64,000 bases of DNA from an uncultured Erwinia sp. (GTDB lineage: Bacteria; Pseudomonadota; Gammaproteobacteria; Enterobacterales; Enterobacteriaceae), in assembly GCA_945290265.1 (NCBI GenBank), contig CALYQW010000001.1:186001-250000 (forward strand), read 5' to 3'. Below, in pieces: positions 49,253-58,559 of this stretch. The notes below the pieces were generated by a model. It did no database searches, was not told where the DNA came from, and saw only the letters and a program-made list of their open reading frames with translations. The translations under genes and the position numbers were made by a program. Position 1 is the first letter of the stretch. Each line of letters starts with the position of its first letter.

Positions 49253-52200
49253 TTAAGTGGACAGATTTACCCCCGTGTTTTGAAATAAATCGCGCGCATG
49301 AATAGCCAAAAAATCGGGTATTGAGTAGAGGATGGTCGCCCTGAAATGAGGATCGTTATCAAAGATATATTGCAAATTGGCTGAGCGTAATAAAAAACGC
49401 CGGTCAACGGAGCTGTATTCACTGTTTATATCGAAATACTTATTGACTAATGTCATCAGTGCCGCGTTACCACTAAACTCCGAACGGGACAATTTGGTAG
49501 AGACTTCTTCGACAGCATCAAGGATAGGGATCAAATCTCCCCCTTCAATACTGACATAGGTCAGGTCTCTCGCCATATCCTCTTTATGACAGGCCTCATG
49601 TATCAACGTCATATAAGCCTTAACCGCAGGGCCATCATGCAGGGAAATATCCGGATGCGTGGGGTCAGTGAAATAAAGTTTATCTGCATTTATCCAGATC
49701 CGGTTATCCTCTGTGCTTAATGTAAAAGCAACATGGCCTTTGCCGCGTTCTTTCTTGTTAAGATTAGATTCCCAGTGAACCTGACTGAGATCAGGGGCAT
49801 CAACATCCTGCATATCTCTGTCACGCTGATCATCCACTTCAGCAACAACGGCCGGAAGTGCTGTTTTTTGGCTATAGCAAAGTAAATACTCGGCGCTATT
49901 TATATTGTTTCTGATGCGGATAAATTTCTTTACCAGGCTTGCGGCTACGGCTTCAAGAAATAGCTGATTTTTAGTACCCAACACTATTGAAAGATAGGTC
50001 AGTGAATTTAGCGATTTTATTTCAAGTTCTTTAATTGTTTCTTTCAAAACCCTGGCAGCAAAATTAATATGGTTATGAATATAGTAAGCGCTACCTCTTA
50101 AATGTAGCTCTTCACTTTTAATTGCATCATTGAGACTTGCCATTATCCAGTTTTCGTCACCAGCAAAAAATAATTTATTTATTTTTTCATCTATCTGAAT
50201 CTCAGTTTTTGGAAGGTTGTGTCCTGCAGGAAAGGTAACAGGAACAAATTTTTTCTTTCCGCGTACAGAATCAATAATACTGATAAGATCTTGTCGTCCC
50301 GGAAGGGTTTTTCCCGACAAATAGGTTTTACTGGTCAAAAGAGACGTCTTGGTGCGTCTGATAAACTCTTCCTCCTCTGATTTAATTCTGATTTCACCCC
50401 GCTCTTCATCATATACTACGCGGATAATTTCGCTGTTGCACGTGAAACACATTGGTCCTGACGTATAATAAATAGAAAGTGTTTTTGTTCTTAATTTCGT
50501 GTGAACGGTAGGGATAAGTGTGCACTTAAAGTAAACCTCCCCAAACTTAAAGTAAAGTTTATTAGTTCTCACATCGATAAAGGTATTCGGAAAACCGGAG
50601 AAAAAACCAAGATCAAGCTCATTAACCTGGGCCTGGTATTTCTCATGAAGTATATTTCTGATATGCGTTGAGAGGAATATCCTGTCACAGGTGTCTGTCC
50701 CGGTCGAAACTGGCGATCTTCTCAACCTGCAGTTTTGTTCCAGGCGATAATTGTGCGTATTCTCTTCCTTGAACTCACTTTCAAAAAAACCATCTTCAGT
50801 TCGATAAATAAGAATATCTTTCTTCAAGGGGTCGACATTCTTTATGGCAAAAAAAAGAATATCGTCGTCAATTTCCCCTGATATTTCATAAAAATAACCA
50901 TTAACAGAGATTAGATCTGTTCCATATGAAGATTTGATCCGGAGACCATCTTCGATAACATATCCTGTATGGCTAATTCTTTTACCCGTATAAAATAGTT
51001 TGCCCATCAATGCTTTGGTAATAAAATTACCCCCTGAGGTTTTTATTAACTCACCAAACTGCGGAGAGATTGCCTCGACAACAGAAAGTTTTTCATCTTT
51101 ATATTCCAGATAATATTCTTCACCACTCCATGACTTGATATAAAATCCAATGTCATCACAGGTTACCGGATAGTATAAATCTTTATACTTAATATAAGCA
51201 TTTTGAAAATCGTCGTAGCTAAATCCATCTTTACTGATGGTTGTTTTATCTCTGCCAACGGTAAAAGGAATACCTCCCGAAGCAAGAATACGCTCAAGAT
51301 CAGGTGTTAATTCGGTTGATTCCCTTTCAAAATAATAACCAGACTCGCCATAAACTATCACTTTACCACGAATTCCGGCTCGAACAGGGTGGTAAATAAA
51401 ATTACCTCCTGTATTATCCCGAAAAACATCAACAAAATCGAAATTCATAATAATATAACGATGTACCCCCCTCGTTCCAACCTTGACGGTAAAACTGTAT
51501 TCGTTTGGGTATACTACGCGTCCTCTCTTAATATCAGACGGTGATATTTTGAATTGTTGAATGCTTTTTCTGTTTTCAATACTGTATTTTTCACTTTCAG
51601 AATCAGGAAGGCATCTCCACCCATATTTTTTAAGATCGAAATAGATCATCTTTCTGCCAGAATCAACTATATAAGGATTCCAGTTTTCATCCAGATAAAC
51701 CTCTACCCATTGCTGACCTGTCTTAACTTTCACCTGGTTTTTAATAAAAAATACGTGCCCACTGGTCGGATTTTGATAAATACGTATCGGGTTCATCATT
51801 TCCACGCGTTTATCTACCCTGGTCGTAGCTATTTCAAGCATAAGCATAGATATAAACTTTTTATCGAAATCATTCTCGTTTTTTAAGTTTACCGGCCTGG
51901 TCGATAAATCGTTCACTATCAACTCCAGTACAGGAGCCAGTATACCCTGGATAACCGCCAGCGGGCTGGATCCTGGCAGCAAAGTCAGGATACGAGACAG
52001 CACATTATCAAGCTGTGAAGCTATCAGATTGACGCGTTCAATAGCATCCTGGGGCGGACAGCCCGCGTGCAGGCGAACATGTTGATTTACGATCAGTGCT
52101 TCCACTGCCATTGCCTGTATTGGTGAGCGCAACGTTTTACCGATCTGACGCAGAATATCTAAGTTGGACATATCCGCCCGGGGATCAATACACGAAAAGT

Positions 52201-52837
52201 CATATAATTTTTCAATTTTTAAAACGGGTACATCATCGGGGTCTGCCGTGCTGGTCGCGGGGGGTAATGCGACCCTTGCAGCCGCCACGGGCATTGGTGG
52301 TGACGGCTCCAGGGCAACAACTGCTTTCGGATGATCCCATTTATTTTCCGGCGGTGATCGCAGCGCTCGCCAGAGGTAATTTGCGCCCAGGGTGATGCCC
52401 GCCGCGACAAAAACACCGCCGGCTCCGAGAATGACTTTGCTGCGCCGCGTGGGATCCGCTGCGGATACCACCGCTGTCGCAGCTGAACTCGCCACCAGAG
52501 GCAGCTCCGCGGCATAAACAGCAGCAGATCCCACCGCCGGCTTCGCCGGTTCTGAAGTGGTTACTGAAGCAGAAGCGTTATCTTTTACCCCTGCCCTAAA
52601 GGCGGTCACCATTCTCGGGCAGCTGTTGGTAACCGAGCTTAGGAGTGTCAGCAGCTGGACGCCAGCCAGCACGGCATCCTGTCGGCCGGCATTTGCGCAG
52701 TGTCTTCCGGGTTGTCCGGAGAGTTGCCTGATAACATCGCCCAGCGGCATCTGCAGACGCTGTCTGTTATCTTTCCAGTGGGTATGGTTGCCAATAGTCT
52801 GGCGGTACTGCTGAGAGGGTAAAGACATTTTTGTCAT
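49253..52837 (-). CDS. Giant protein with C-terminal HExxH zinc-protease motif (effector/toxin candidate)
   Basis: The start at 52837 (AGGTAAATCT before ATG) gives 1194 residues; an ATG at 52894 lies inside a long hairpin and is less likely. The N-terminal 150 residues are low-complexity, Ala/Ser/Thr-rich, with one hydrophobic segment (VILGAGGVFVAAGITLGANY). The middle 800 residues are AT-rich in codon choice and made of irregular beta-strand units such as GYFYEISG and GRKMIYFDL. Near the C-terminus LIHEACHKEDM (His1080, Glu1081, His1084) is a zinc-protease motif, with Glu1110/1111 in DAVEEVSTK as a possible third ligand. No family is recognised. The layout (long unknown region, enzyme at the C-terminus) parallels the kinase protein at 21296-24253. 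Confidence 0.7.
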   Translation of the reverse strand: MTKMSLPSQQYRQTIGNHTHWKDNRQRLQMPLGDVIRQLSGQPGRHCANAGRQDAVLAGVQLLTLLSSVTNSCPRMVTAFRAGVKDNASASVTTSEPAKPAVGSAAVYAAELPLVASSAATAVVSAADPTRRSKVILGAGGVFVAAGITLGANYLWRALRSPPENKWDHPKAVVALEPSPPMPVAAARVALPPATSTADPDDVPVLKIEKLYDFSCIDPRADMSNLDILRQIGKTLRSPIQAMAVEALIVNQHVRLHAGCPPQDAIERVNLIASQLDNVLSRILTLLPGSSPLAVIQGILAPVLELIVNDLSTRPVNLKNENDFDKKFISMLMLEIATTRVDKRVEMMNPIRIYQNPTSGHVFFIKNQVKVKTGQQWVEVYLDENWNPYIVDSGRKMIYFDLKKYGWRCLPDSESEKYSIENRKSIQQFKISPSDIKRGRVVYPNEYSFTVKVGTRGVHRYIIMNFDFVDVFRDNTGGNFIYHPVRAGIRGKVIVYGESGYYFERESTELTPDLERILASGGIPFTVGRDKTTISKDGFSYDDFQNAYIKYKDLYYPVTCDDIGFYIKSWSGEEYYLEYKDEKLSVVEAISPQFGELIKTSGGNFITKALMGKLFYTGKRISHTGYVIEDGLRIKSSYGTDLISVNGYFYEISGEIDDDILFFAIKNVDPLKKDILIYRTEDGFFESEFKEENTHNYRLEQNCRLRRSPVSTGTDTCDRIFLSTHIRNILHEKYQAQVNELDLGFFSGFPNTFIDVRTNKLYFKFGEVYFKCTLIPTVHTKLRTKTLSIYYTSGPMCFTCNSEIIRVVYDEERGEIRIKSEEEEFIRRTKTSLLTSKTYLSGKTLPGRQDLISIIDSVRGKKKFVPVTFPAGHNLPKTEIQIDEKINKLFFAGDENWIMASLNDAIKSEELHLRGSAYYIHNHINFAARVLKETIKELEIKSLNSLTYLSIVLGTKNQLFLEAVAASLVKKFIRIRNNINSAEYLLCYSQKTALPAVVAEVDDQRDRDMQDVDAPDLSQVHWESNLNKKERGKGHVAFTLSTEDNRIWINADKLYFTDPTHPDISLHDGPAVKAYMTLIHEACHKEDMARDLTYVSIEGGDLIPILDAVEEVSTKLSRSEFSGNAALMTLVNKYFDINSEYSSVDRRFLLRSANLQYIFDNDPHFRATILYSIPDFLAIHARDLFQNTGVNLST

Positions 52838-52866
52838 AGATTTACCTGCAGTGTGATATGAACGGG

Positions 52867-52898
52867 AGAGATGATTATTCAGACGAATAATCATCTCT
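52867..52898. promoter_or_regulatory. Perfect 14-bp inverted repeat upstream of the HExxH protein gene
   Basis: Arms 52867-52880 and 52885-52898 are exact complements around a 4-base loop, 30 bases before the preferred start. No T-run follows on the coding strand, so an operator or RNA hairpin is more likely than a terminator. Confidence 0.7.
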
Positions 52899-52917
52899 GT
52901 CTGCCGGATAAAAATAA

Positions 52918-53169
52918 GTCATCGTTGATCGCCAGGAATATAATAAAACGCCCGCAGCAGCACGGCGGAAAAAAACCGCTGTTACGCTGCTGCAGGACAA
53001 GATCGGCTGGCTGGGCGTCACCTTACGCGCAACTGAGCTGATTTTAATGATGCTTTATCCGCAGTTAACCCCGGCGGAAAGGGCTAAAGCCTGGGCGGCA
53101 CATGTGGAGGATGGGCTGGCCGGATTGCGCCACTATCGCAGCCCGGGACAGCTGGTAATGGGTTTATAA
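52918..53169 (+). pseudogene. Unassigned open remnant without start codon
   Basis: After a stop at 52915-52917 the frame is open for 83 codons to a stop at 53167-53169. From 52981 it reads VTLLQDKIGWLGVTLRATEL, then ILMMLYPQLTPAERAKAWAA and GLAGLRHYRSPGQLVMGL, with coding-like composition. There is no ATG until 53049 and no ribosome site. It looks like the C-terminus of a lost protein; I do not recognise the family. It ends 3 bases before the stop of the convergent FAD oxidase gene. Confidence 0.4.
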
Positions 53170-53172
53170 CGA

Positions 53173-54492
53173 CTACACTTCGGCTCCCGCGCGGTAATGT
53201 CCCCATTTCAGCACCGAATTTACCCCTGCTGACAGAAATGGTTCCGGCGGGGTTTTATTTGGGCCAGGAGAAGCGGTGAGAAAATCAATCAGTTCATTGC
53301 GCTCTCCGGCAATCATATCGGCAATTAATTTACCGGTGGCGGTGCCACGGGTAATCCCGAGGCCGTTACAGCACAGCGCACCATAAACGTTAGGTGCCAG
53401 TTTACCGAAGAAGCCTTCATGGTTATCTGACAGACAAATGGCACCACTCCAGGTGTATTCAAAGTTCACGCCAGGCAGCATCGGGAAACGTCGCTCGAAT
53501 GAGTGGCGATGATTTTTAAAAAACTGCTTCAGGTGCTTTTCACGCGGGCGGCCATCGGGCTGGAAGCTGAAGCTGTTGCGCACCAGAATACGGTTATCCG
53601 GGGTGCGGCGCAGCGTACTGCCAAACGGATGGGCAGGGATCAGCCCCCAGACCGCTTTGCCCCCCAGGCGAGCCTGCTCCTCCGGCGTTAACTGGCGCGA
53701 CAGGCTGCCGTAAAGAAAAGTGGGTAACAGGCGGCCTTTAAGAAAACCAAAGTGGCTGGCAAAACCATTATTGGCCAGAATCAGCGTATCCACCGTAATA
53801 CTGCCTTTGTCATGGATCAGCGTAATTTTGTCGCCATAATCAATGGCGGTAACCGGCGTATATTCATACAGAGTCACATTGGCCGGTAAACTGTCTGCCA
53901 AACCTTTTACCAGCGCCGCAGGCTGAAGCAGAGCGGTGCCCGGAATAAACAGCGCCTGCTTGTAATATGAAGTACCAATATGATCCGGCAGCGCCGCGCC
54001 CGAAATTATTTCCGACTCGCGGCCTATTTTCGCCAGCCCGCGACGGTAGGCCTGCAGAATAGCGATACCTTCTTCCCCTGCTGCGGCCTGATATTTTCCT
54101 GATTCGGTCAGCTGGCAGTCAATGGCATGGTCCTGAATGACCTGGCGCAGGGTAATTTGCCCGAGGGTATTTAATTTCAGGATTAGATTAGCAATGCTGA
54201 CATCACCAATATAATCTTTTGCGCCAATATCATGGGGCACATCAATCGCGAATCCGGCGTTACGCCCGGCCGAACCGTAACCCACTTCCTGAGCTTCAAT
54301 TAACACCACTTCCTCATCCGGAAAGTGTAGCGCCAGCTGACGGGCCGCCGCCAGGCCGGTTAAACCGGCACCGACAATCGCCCGGCGCGCTTTTTTATGA
54401 CCAATATGTGACGGACGTGGAATACGCGATTCGCTGGTATGAAACCAGCCCGGCATCGAATCGTCGGCCGGCAACGAGGTAATCTTTTGCAA
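53173..54492 (-). CDS. FAD-dependent oxidoreductase, DadA/PuuB-like
   Basis: A 439-residue DAO-family flavoprotein. The FAD fold is RAIVGAGLTGLAAARQLALH near residue 37, with the family's GYGSAGRNAGFA (where some members attach FAD) near 72. LCCNGLGITRGTATGKLIAD near the C-terminus is typical of gamma-glutamylputrescine oxidase and relatives. It would oxidise an amine or amino acid to an imine or aldehyde for the dehydrogenase encoded upstream. It is the third gene of a leftward operon with an aldehyde dehydrogenase and a DapA-like lyase. Confidence 0.85.
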   Translation of the reverse strand: MQKITSLPADDSMPGWFHTSESRIPRPSHIGHKKARRAIVGAGLTGLAAARQLALHFPDEEVVLIEAQEVGYGSAGRNAGFAIDVPHDIGAKDYIGDVSIANLILKLNTLGQITLRQVIQDHAIDCQLTESGKYQAAAGEEGIAILQAYRRGLAKIGRESEIISGAALPDHIGTSYYKQALFIPGTALLQPAALVKGLADSLPANVTLYEYTPVTAIDYGDKITLIHDKGSITVDTLILANNGFASHFGFLKGRLLPTFLYGSLSRQLTPEEQARLGGKAVWGLIPAHPFGSTLRRTPDNRILVRNSFSFQPDGRPREKHLKQFFKNHRHSFERRFPMLPGVNFEYTWSGAICLSDNHEGFFGKLAPNVYGALCCNGLGITRGTATGKLIADMIAGERNELIDFLTASPGPNKTPPEPFLSAGVNSVLKWGHYRAGAEV

Positions 54493-54588
54493 TTTGCTTA
54501 CTCCGGTACATTCTCATTGTCACGTCGTCTGCGTTGCCCGATGACAACGTAGCGCGAACCGGGAGAGAGTTCAGTGCGTTCGGTAGGA

Positions 54589-56091
54589 TCAGGCGTCCTG
54601 AGCAGACAGATCGATCCAGATAGTTTTCAGTTCGGTGTACTGATCGAGAGCAAATATTGACTTATCACGGCCACCAAATCCGGACTGTTTATAACCGCCA
54701 AACGGCGTGGTGGCATCCCCCTCACCAAAGCAGTTAACCGTCACCGTGCCCGCGCGCACCGCGCGAGATACGCGCAGCGCCCGGTTCAGCCTGGCGGTAT
54801 ATACCGAGGCCGCCAGGCCATAATCGGTATCATTGGCCAGCGCGATCGCTTCAGCTTCGGTTTTAAAGGTGGTGACGCACAGCACTGGCCCGAAAATCTC
54901 CTCACGGAACAGAGCACTCTGCGCGCTGACGCCATCAATAATGGTCGGCTGCACGTAAATACCGCGCGTGGTCTCACCGCCCTGCACTATGCGCAGCCCT
55001 TCGCGACGCGCGGTTTCCAGGTAGCCTCTGACCTTGGTAAAATGGTCGGCGGAAATCAGGCTGCCCAGCCGGTTTACCGGATCGAGCGGGTTCCCCATGC
55101 GCCATCGATTTATCTGCCGATCCATCTGCGCCAGCAGCGCCTCTTTTACCCCTTCCTGCACCAGCAGGCGCGAGGTGGCCGAACAATTTTCGCCCATATT
55201 CCAGAAGGCTCCGTTCAGCACGTTAGCCGCCACGCTGCTGAGATCGTCGGCGTCATCAAACACGATGGCCGGGTTTTTACCGCCGCATTCCAACACCACT
55301 TTTTTCAGATTGGATTCTGCGGCATAGCGCAGGAAACGCCGCCCGGTGGCGGTTGACCCGGTAAAACTCACCATATCGATATCGGCATGTAGCCCTATTG
55401 GCTCCCCAACCGCTTTGCCGCTGCCGGTAACAATATTCAGCACCCCGGCGGGCAAACCGGCCTCGGTCGCCAGTTGCGCCACACGTAAAGCAGTCAGTGA
55501 GGTTTGCTCGGCCGGTTTCACGATCACCGAACAACCGGCGGCCAGCGCCGGGCCAATCTTCCACGCCAGCATCAGCAGCGGAAAGTTCCACGGCAGTACG
55601 CAGCCCACCACGCCAATCGGCTCGCGGACTATCATCGCCACCACCCCGTTTCCGGCCGGTGCCTGGTGGTCGTAGAGCTTGTCGATGGCTTCTGCGTGCC
55701 AGCGTAAAACATGGATGGTTTCCGGCACGTCCACCGCCAGACATTCACTCACCGGTTTACCGCTGTCGAGACTTTCCAGCACCGCCAGCGACGTCAGCTC
55801 CTGCTCCATCAGTGCAGCCAGCTGCAACAATACCGCTTTGCGCTCGCCCGGCGACTGCTGACTCCAGCGGCCATCATCAAATGCCGCCCGCGCCGCGTCC
55901 ACCCCCCGGTTCACATCACTGACATCACAGGCGGCCAGATCAGCCAGATGCTCGCCCGTCGCCGGATTAATGGTCGCCAGGGTGTTACCTGACGCTGCCG
56001 CCGTGCACTGGCCGTTAATAAACGCCTGACCGCTAAAAGTCAGACTCTGCACCACCTTTGCCACATCACTTAAGGTATTCACCTGTTGCAT
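54589..56091 (-). CDS. NAD(P)-dependent aldehyde dehydrogenase
   Basis: An intact 500-residue ALDH: PWNF at 167-170, FTGSTATG at 243-250, Glu268 in LECGGKNP and catalytic Cys303 in MGENCSATS. Sequence style is that of PuuC/betaine-aldehyde/4-guanidinobutyraldehyde dehydrogenases. It lies between the DapA-like gene (9-base gap) and the FAD oxidase (96-base gap). The substrate is not fixed by sequence. It might also cover for the frameshifted semialdehyde dehydrogenase at 18072-19690, which is speculative. Confidence 0.88.
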   Translation of the reverse strand: MQQVNTLSDVAKVVQSLTFSGQAFINGQCTAAASGNTLATINPATGEHLADLAACDVSDVNRGVDAARAAFDDGRWSQQSPGERKAVLLQLAALMEQELTSLAVLESLDSGKPVSECLAVDVPETIHVLRWHAEAIDKLYDHQAPAGNGVVAMIVREPIGVVGCVLPWNFPLLMLAWKIGPALAAGCSVIVKPAEQTSLTALRVAQLATEAGLPAGVLNIVTGSGKAVGEPIGLHADIDMVSFTGSTATGRRFLRYAAESNLKKVVLECGGKNPAIVFDDADDLSSVAANVLNGAFWNMGENCSATSRLLVQEGVKEALLAQMDRQINRWRMGNPLDPVNRLGSLISADHFTKVRGYLETARREGLRIVQGGETTRGIYVQPTIIDGVSAQSALFREEIFGPVLCVTTFKTEAEAIALANDTDYGLAASVYTARLNRALRVSRAVRAGTVTVNCFGEGDATTPFGGYKQSGFGGRDKSIFALDQYTELKTIWIDLSAQDA

Positions 56092-56100
56092 CTCTGCTCC

Positions 56101-57003
56101 TTAACCGGCATTAACCGCCGCCACGTTGCACTTAACGCTGGCGATCACCGCCTGCAGCTGCGCCTTTTCTTCTTCATCCAGTGCCTGCAGCGGAGCCCGT
56201 GCGCCACCCACCTTCAGCCCGCTCAGCGCCACGCCGTATTTAATCGACTGGACAAATTTGCCCCCCTCCAGGAAGTCCATTAGTGGCATCATCGCGGCCA
56301 TGATCCTGCGCCCTTTATCAAAGTCCTTTTCCACCACGCAGGCCTGGTAAAGCGCCACATGCTCACGGGGGATAAAGTTGGAACCGGCGCACACCCAGCT
56401 GCGCGCCCCCCAGGCGAAAAATTCCAGCGCCTGATCGTCCCAGCCGCAGGAAAGCGCGATATGGGGGAATTTACATGCCAGTAAATGCAGGTTATTGGCA
56501 TCGCCGGAGCTCTCTTTGATTGCCACCACATTGGCCGACCGGCTGACCTCACGGAAACAGGTTTCGCCCATGCTGACCCCCATGCGCGCCGGGTAGTTGT
56601 ACAGCATGATCGGCAGTTGTGCGGCCTTATCCACCGTCAGCACATGATGGGCAATTTCCCGCTCGGTGGGTAACGCGTAAGGCGGTGAAGTCACCAGAAT
56701 GGCATCCGCCTGCTGTTCGCGGGCGTGGGTGGCATACAGCACGGCATCTTCGGTGCGAATGGCCCCGGTACCGACCACCAGCGGCAGACGATTTGCGGTT
56801 ACCTGGCGCGCCTTTTCTACCAGCGCCAGCCGTTCTTCGGTGGTTTGCGCATAATATTCACCGGTAGAGCCACCGATAATGATGCCGTGCACGCCGGCGT
56901 CAATCAGTGACTCCAGCACTTCGGCAAACACGGTAAAATCAATGCGGCCATCGGCGGCGTAAGGCGTAATGGCCGGGGTATAAATACCTTCAAATGCAAA
57001 CAC
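56101..57003 (-). CDS. Dihydrodipicolinate synthase/N-acetylneuraminate lyase superfamily enzyme
   Basis: The start is taken as GTG at 57003, with a near-perfect GGAGGT five bases before it, giving 300 residues that begin where the DapA fold begins (FEGIYTPAITPY); the upstream ATG at 57078 adds 25 residues unlike the family. GGSTGE is at 44-49, Tyr135 in MLYNYP and Schiff-base Lys163 in VAIKESSGD. It is a lyase or dehydratase of a 2-oxo acid. First gene of the operon, so it probably acts on the product or precursor of the amine oxidation that follows. Confidence 0.86.
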   Translation of the reverse strand: MFAFEGIYTPAITPYAADGRIDFTVFAEVLESLIDAGVHGIIIGGSTGEYYAQTTEERLALVEKARQVTANRLPLVVGTGAIRTEDAVLYATHAREQQADAILVTSPPYALPTEREIAHHVLTVDKAAQLPIMLYNYPARMGVSMGETCFREVSRSANVVAIKESSGDANNLHLLACKFPHIALSCGWDDQALEFFAWGARSWVCAGSNFIPREHVALYQACVVEKDFDKGRRIMAAMMPLMDFLEGGKFVQSIKYGVALSGLKVGGARAPLQALDEEEKAQLQAVIASVKCNVAAVNAG

Positions 57004-57375
57004 GATTACCTCCAGGGTGCTGTTCTGACCAGTGATCAGGTTTGTTAAAAATTTGCACAGAGCGGAGAGTAAGGTCAATCGGACAAAATTTTTTCATCGA
57101 CGAAAAATACAAAGGAAATACGCAGCAACAGAATGTTTGTACCAGGAAAAACAGAAATAGTTATATTTAACAGCAGATTAATAAATATTTTATCGCGTAG
57201 TATTTTTCTAAATTAATTCTGAGAGCGATCACATTACCGAATTATCATTGCTTCAGACGTATTTACAGTGGCGGGTAAGCAGGCATAGTTTTGAGGCTGG
57301 TTTTAACCTGGATTTAACAGACATATGCGGAGTCTGTACCCTTCAGGGTCAATATTTTCACAGAGGTAGCGGGTT
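57004..57375. other. Divergent promoter region between the DapA-like operon and the YddG-type exporter
   Basis: No gene is seen in about 370 AT-rich bases. It must hold both divergent promoters. I saw no clear operator palindrome and no local regulator gene is present. Confidence 0.5.
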
Positions 57376-58290
57376 ATGCCCCAGAAGAAAGCAACGCTGA
57401 TTGGTTTACTTGCCGTTCTGTTATGGAGCGCCATCGTCGGTTTGATTAAAAGCGTCAGTGAAGGCTTTGGCCCGACAGGCGGCGCGGCGCTGATTTACAG
57501 CTGCAGCTCGGTGCTGCTGCTGTTTACCCTCGGCTGGCCCAGGCTGCGCAACTTTCCTCTGAGCTATCTGATTTTCGGCAGCATCCTGTTTGTCTGTTAT
57601 GAGCTTTGCCTGTCGCTGTCACTGGGCTATTCCCATAACGGTCGCCAGGCGATTGAGGTCGGCATGGTCAACTATCTTTGGCCGGCAATGACGATTGTGT
57701 TAACCGTGCTGGTTAACCGGCAAAAAACCAGCCTGCTGATTATTCCCGGCGTGATACTGGCGATTGCCGGTATTTGTATGGTGCTGGGTGGCGAACAGGG
57801 TTTTTCATTCCACGAGATAAGCCAGAATATAATGCAAAACCCGTTAAGCTACGGCCTGGCCTTTAGCGGAGCAATTATCTGGGCAATATACTGCGTAGTG
57901 ACTAAAAAAATTGCCAACGGTAATAACGGCATCACGCTGTTTTTTATTTTAACTTCCTGTGTGTTATGGATTAAATTTTTTCTGTCGCCGCAACCTGATT
58001 TTATTCTCTCAGTCAGGCCGGTGGTCTGCCTGGCGCTGGCGACCATCTCAATGGGCTTTGGCTATGCGGCGTGGAATACCGGTATTCTGTACGGCAACGT
58101 CACCGTACTGGCAACCGCATCCTACTTTATCCCAATTATTTCCGCGGTGTTAGCGGCGATCATGCTCAGTTCAGACTTAACCCTGTCGTTCTGGCAGGGA
58201 GCCGCCATCGTCAGCCTGGGTTCGCTGATCTGCTGGTGGTCAACCCGGGCGGTAAAACCCGCGACGGTAGTTAACAGCGTTTCTGAATAA
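57376..58290 (+). CDS. YddG-type aromatic amino acid exporter (EamA/DMT family)
   Basis: A 304-residue DMT transporter with ten TM helices. KATLIGLLAVLLWSAIVGLI, GMVNYLWPAMTIVLTVL and NTGILYGNVTVLATASYFIP are close to YddG, which exports aromatic amino acids and paraquat. Residues conserved in YddG, such as the N-terminal LLWS motif and the NYLWP turn, are present. It is divergent from the DapA-like operon, so export of a substrate analog or by-product of that pathway is possible. Followed by a 9-bp hairpin. Confidence 0.87.
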   Translation: MPQKKATLIGLLAVLLWSAIVGLIKSVSEGFGPTGGAALIYSCSSVLLLFTLGWPRLRNFPLSYLIFGSILFVCYELCLSLSLGYSHNGRQAIEVGMVNYLWPAMTIVLTVLVNRQKTSLLIIPGVILAIAGICMVLGGEQGFSFHEISQNIMQNPLSYGLAFSGAIIWAIYCVVTKKIANGNNGITLFFILTSCVLWIKFFLSPQPDFILSVRPVVCLALATISMGFGYAAWNTGILYGNVTVLATASYFIPIISAVLAAIMLSSDLTLSFWQGAAIVSLGSLICWWSTRAVKPATVVNSVSE

Positions 58291-58291
58291 A

Positions 58292-58313
58292 TTAAGGGGG
58301 AGCGCCCCCTTAA
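58292..58313 (+). terminator. Hairpin after the YddG-type gene
   Basis: TTAAGGGGG (58292-58300) and CCCCCTTAA (58305-58313) form a 9-bp stem with a 4-base loop right after the stop codon. AT-rich sequence follows but no pure T-run. Confidence 0.65.
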
Positions 58314-58559
58314 ATAATAAATAAAATCGTTTTATTTCCGATCTGTTTAACCGGAGGTTATCTGCTATGTCATTAAGACAATAATTTATTATTAGCATTA
58401 CACGCTTTAATTCGGATTATTTTATCGGTTATCTAAATTAATAACGTTCTGCCACCTGATAAATATCGGGGGCAGTGCCCTGCGACCCTTTTTTGTATTT
58501 ACGCGGATTACGTTTATTGCCCGATAGCCAACACCACGGCACACAGACAGGAGTAAAGC

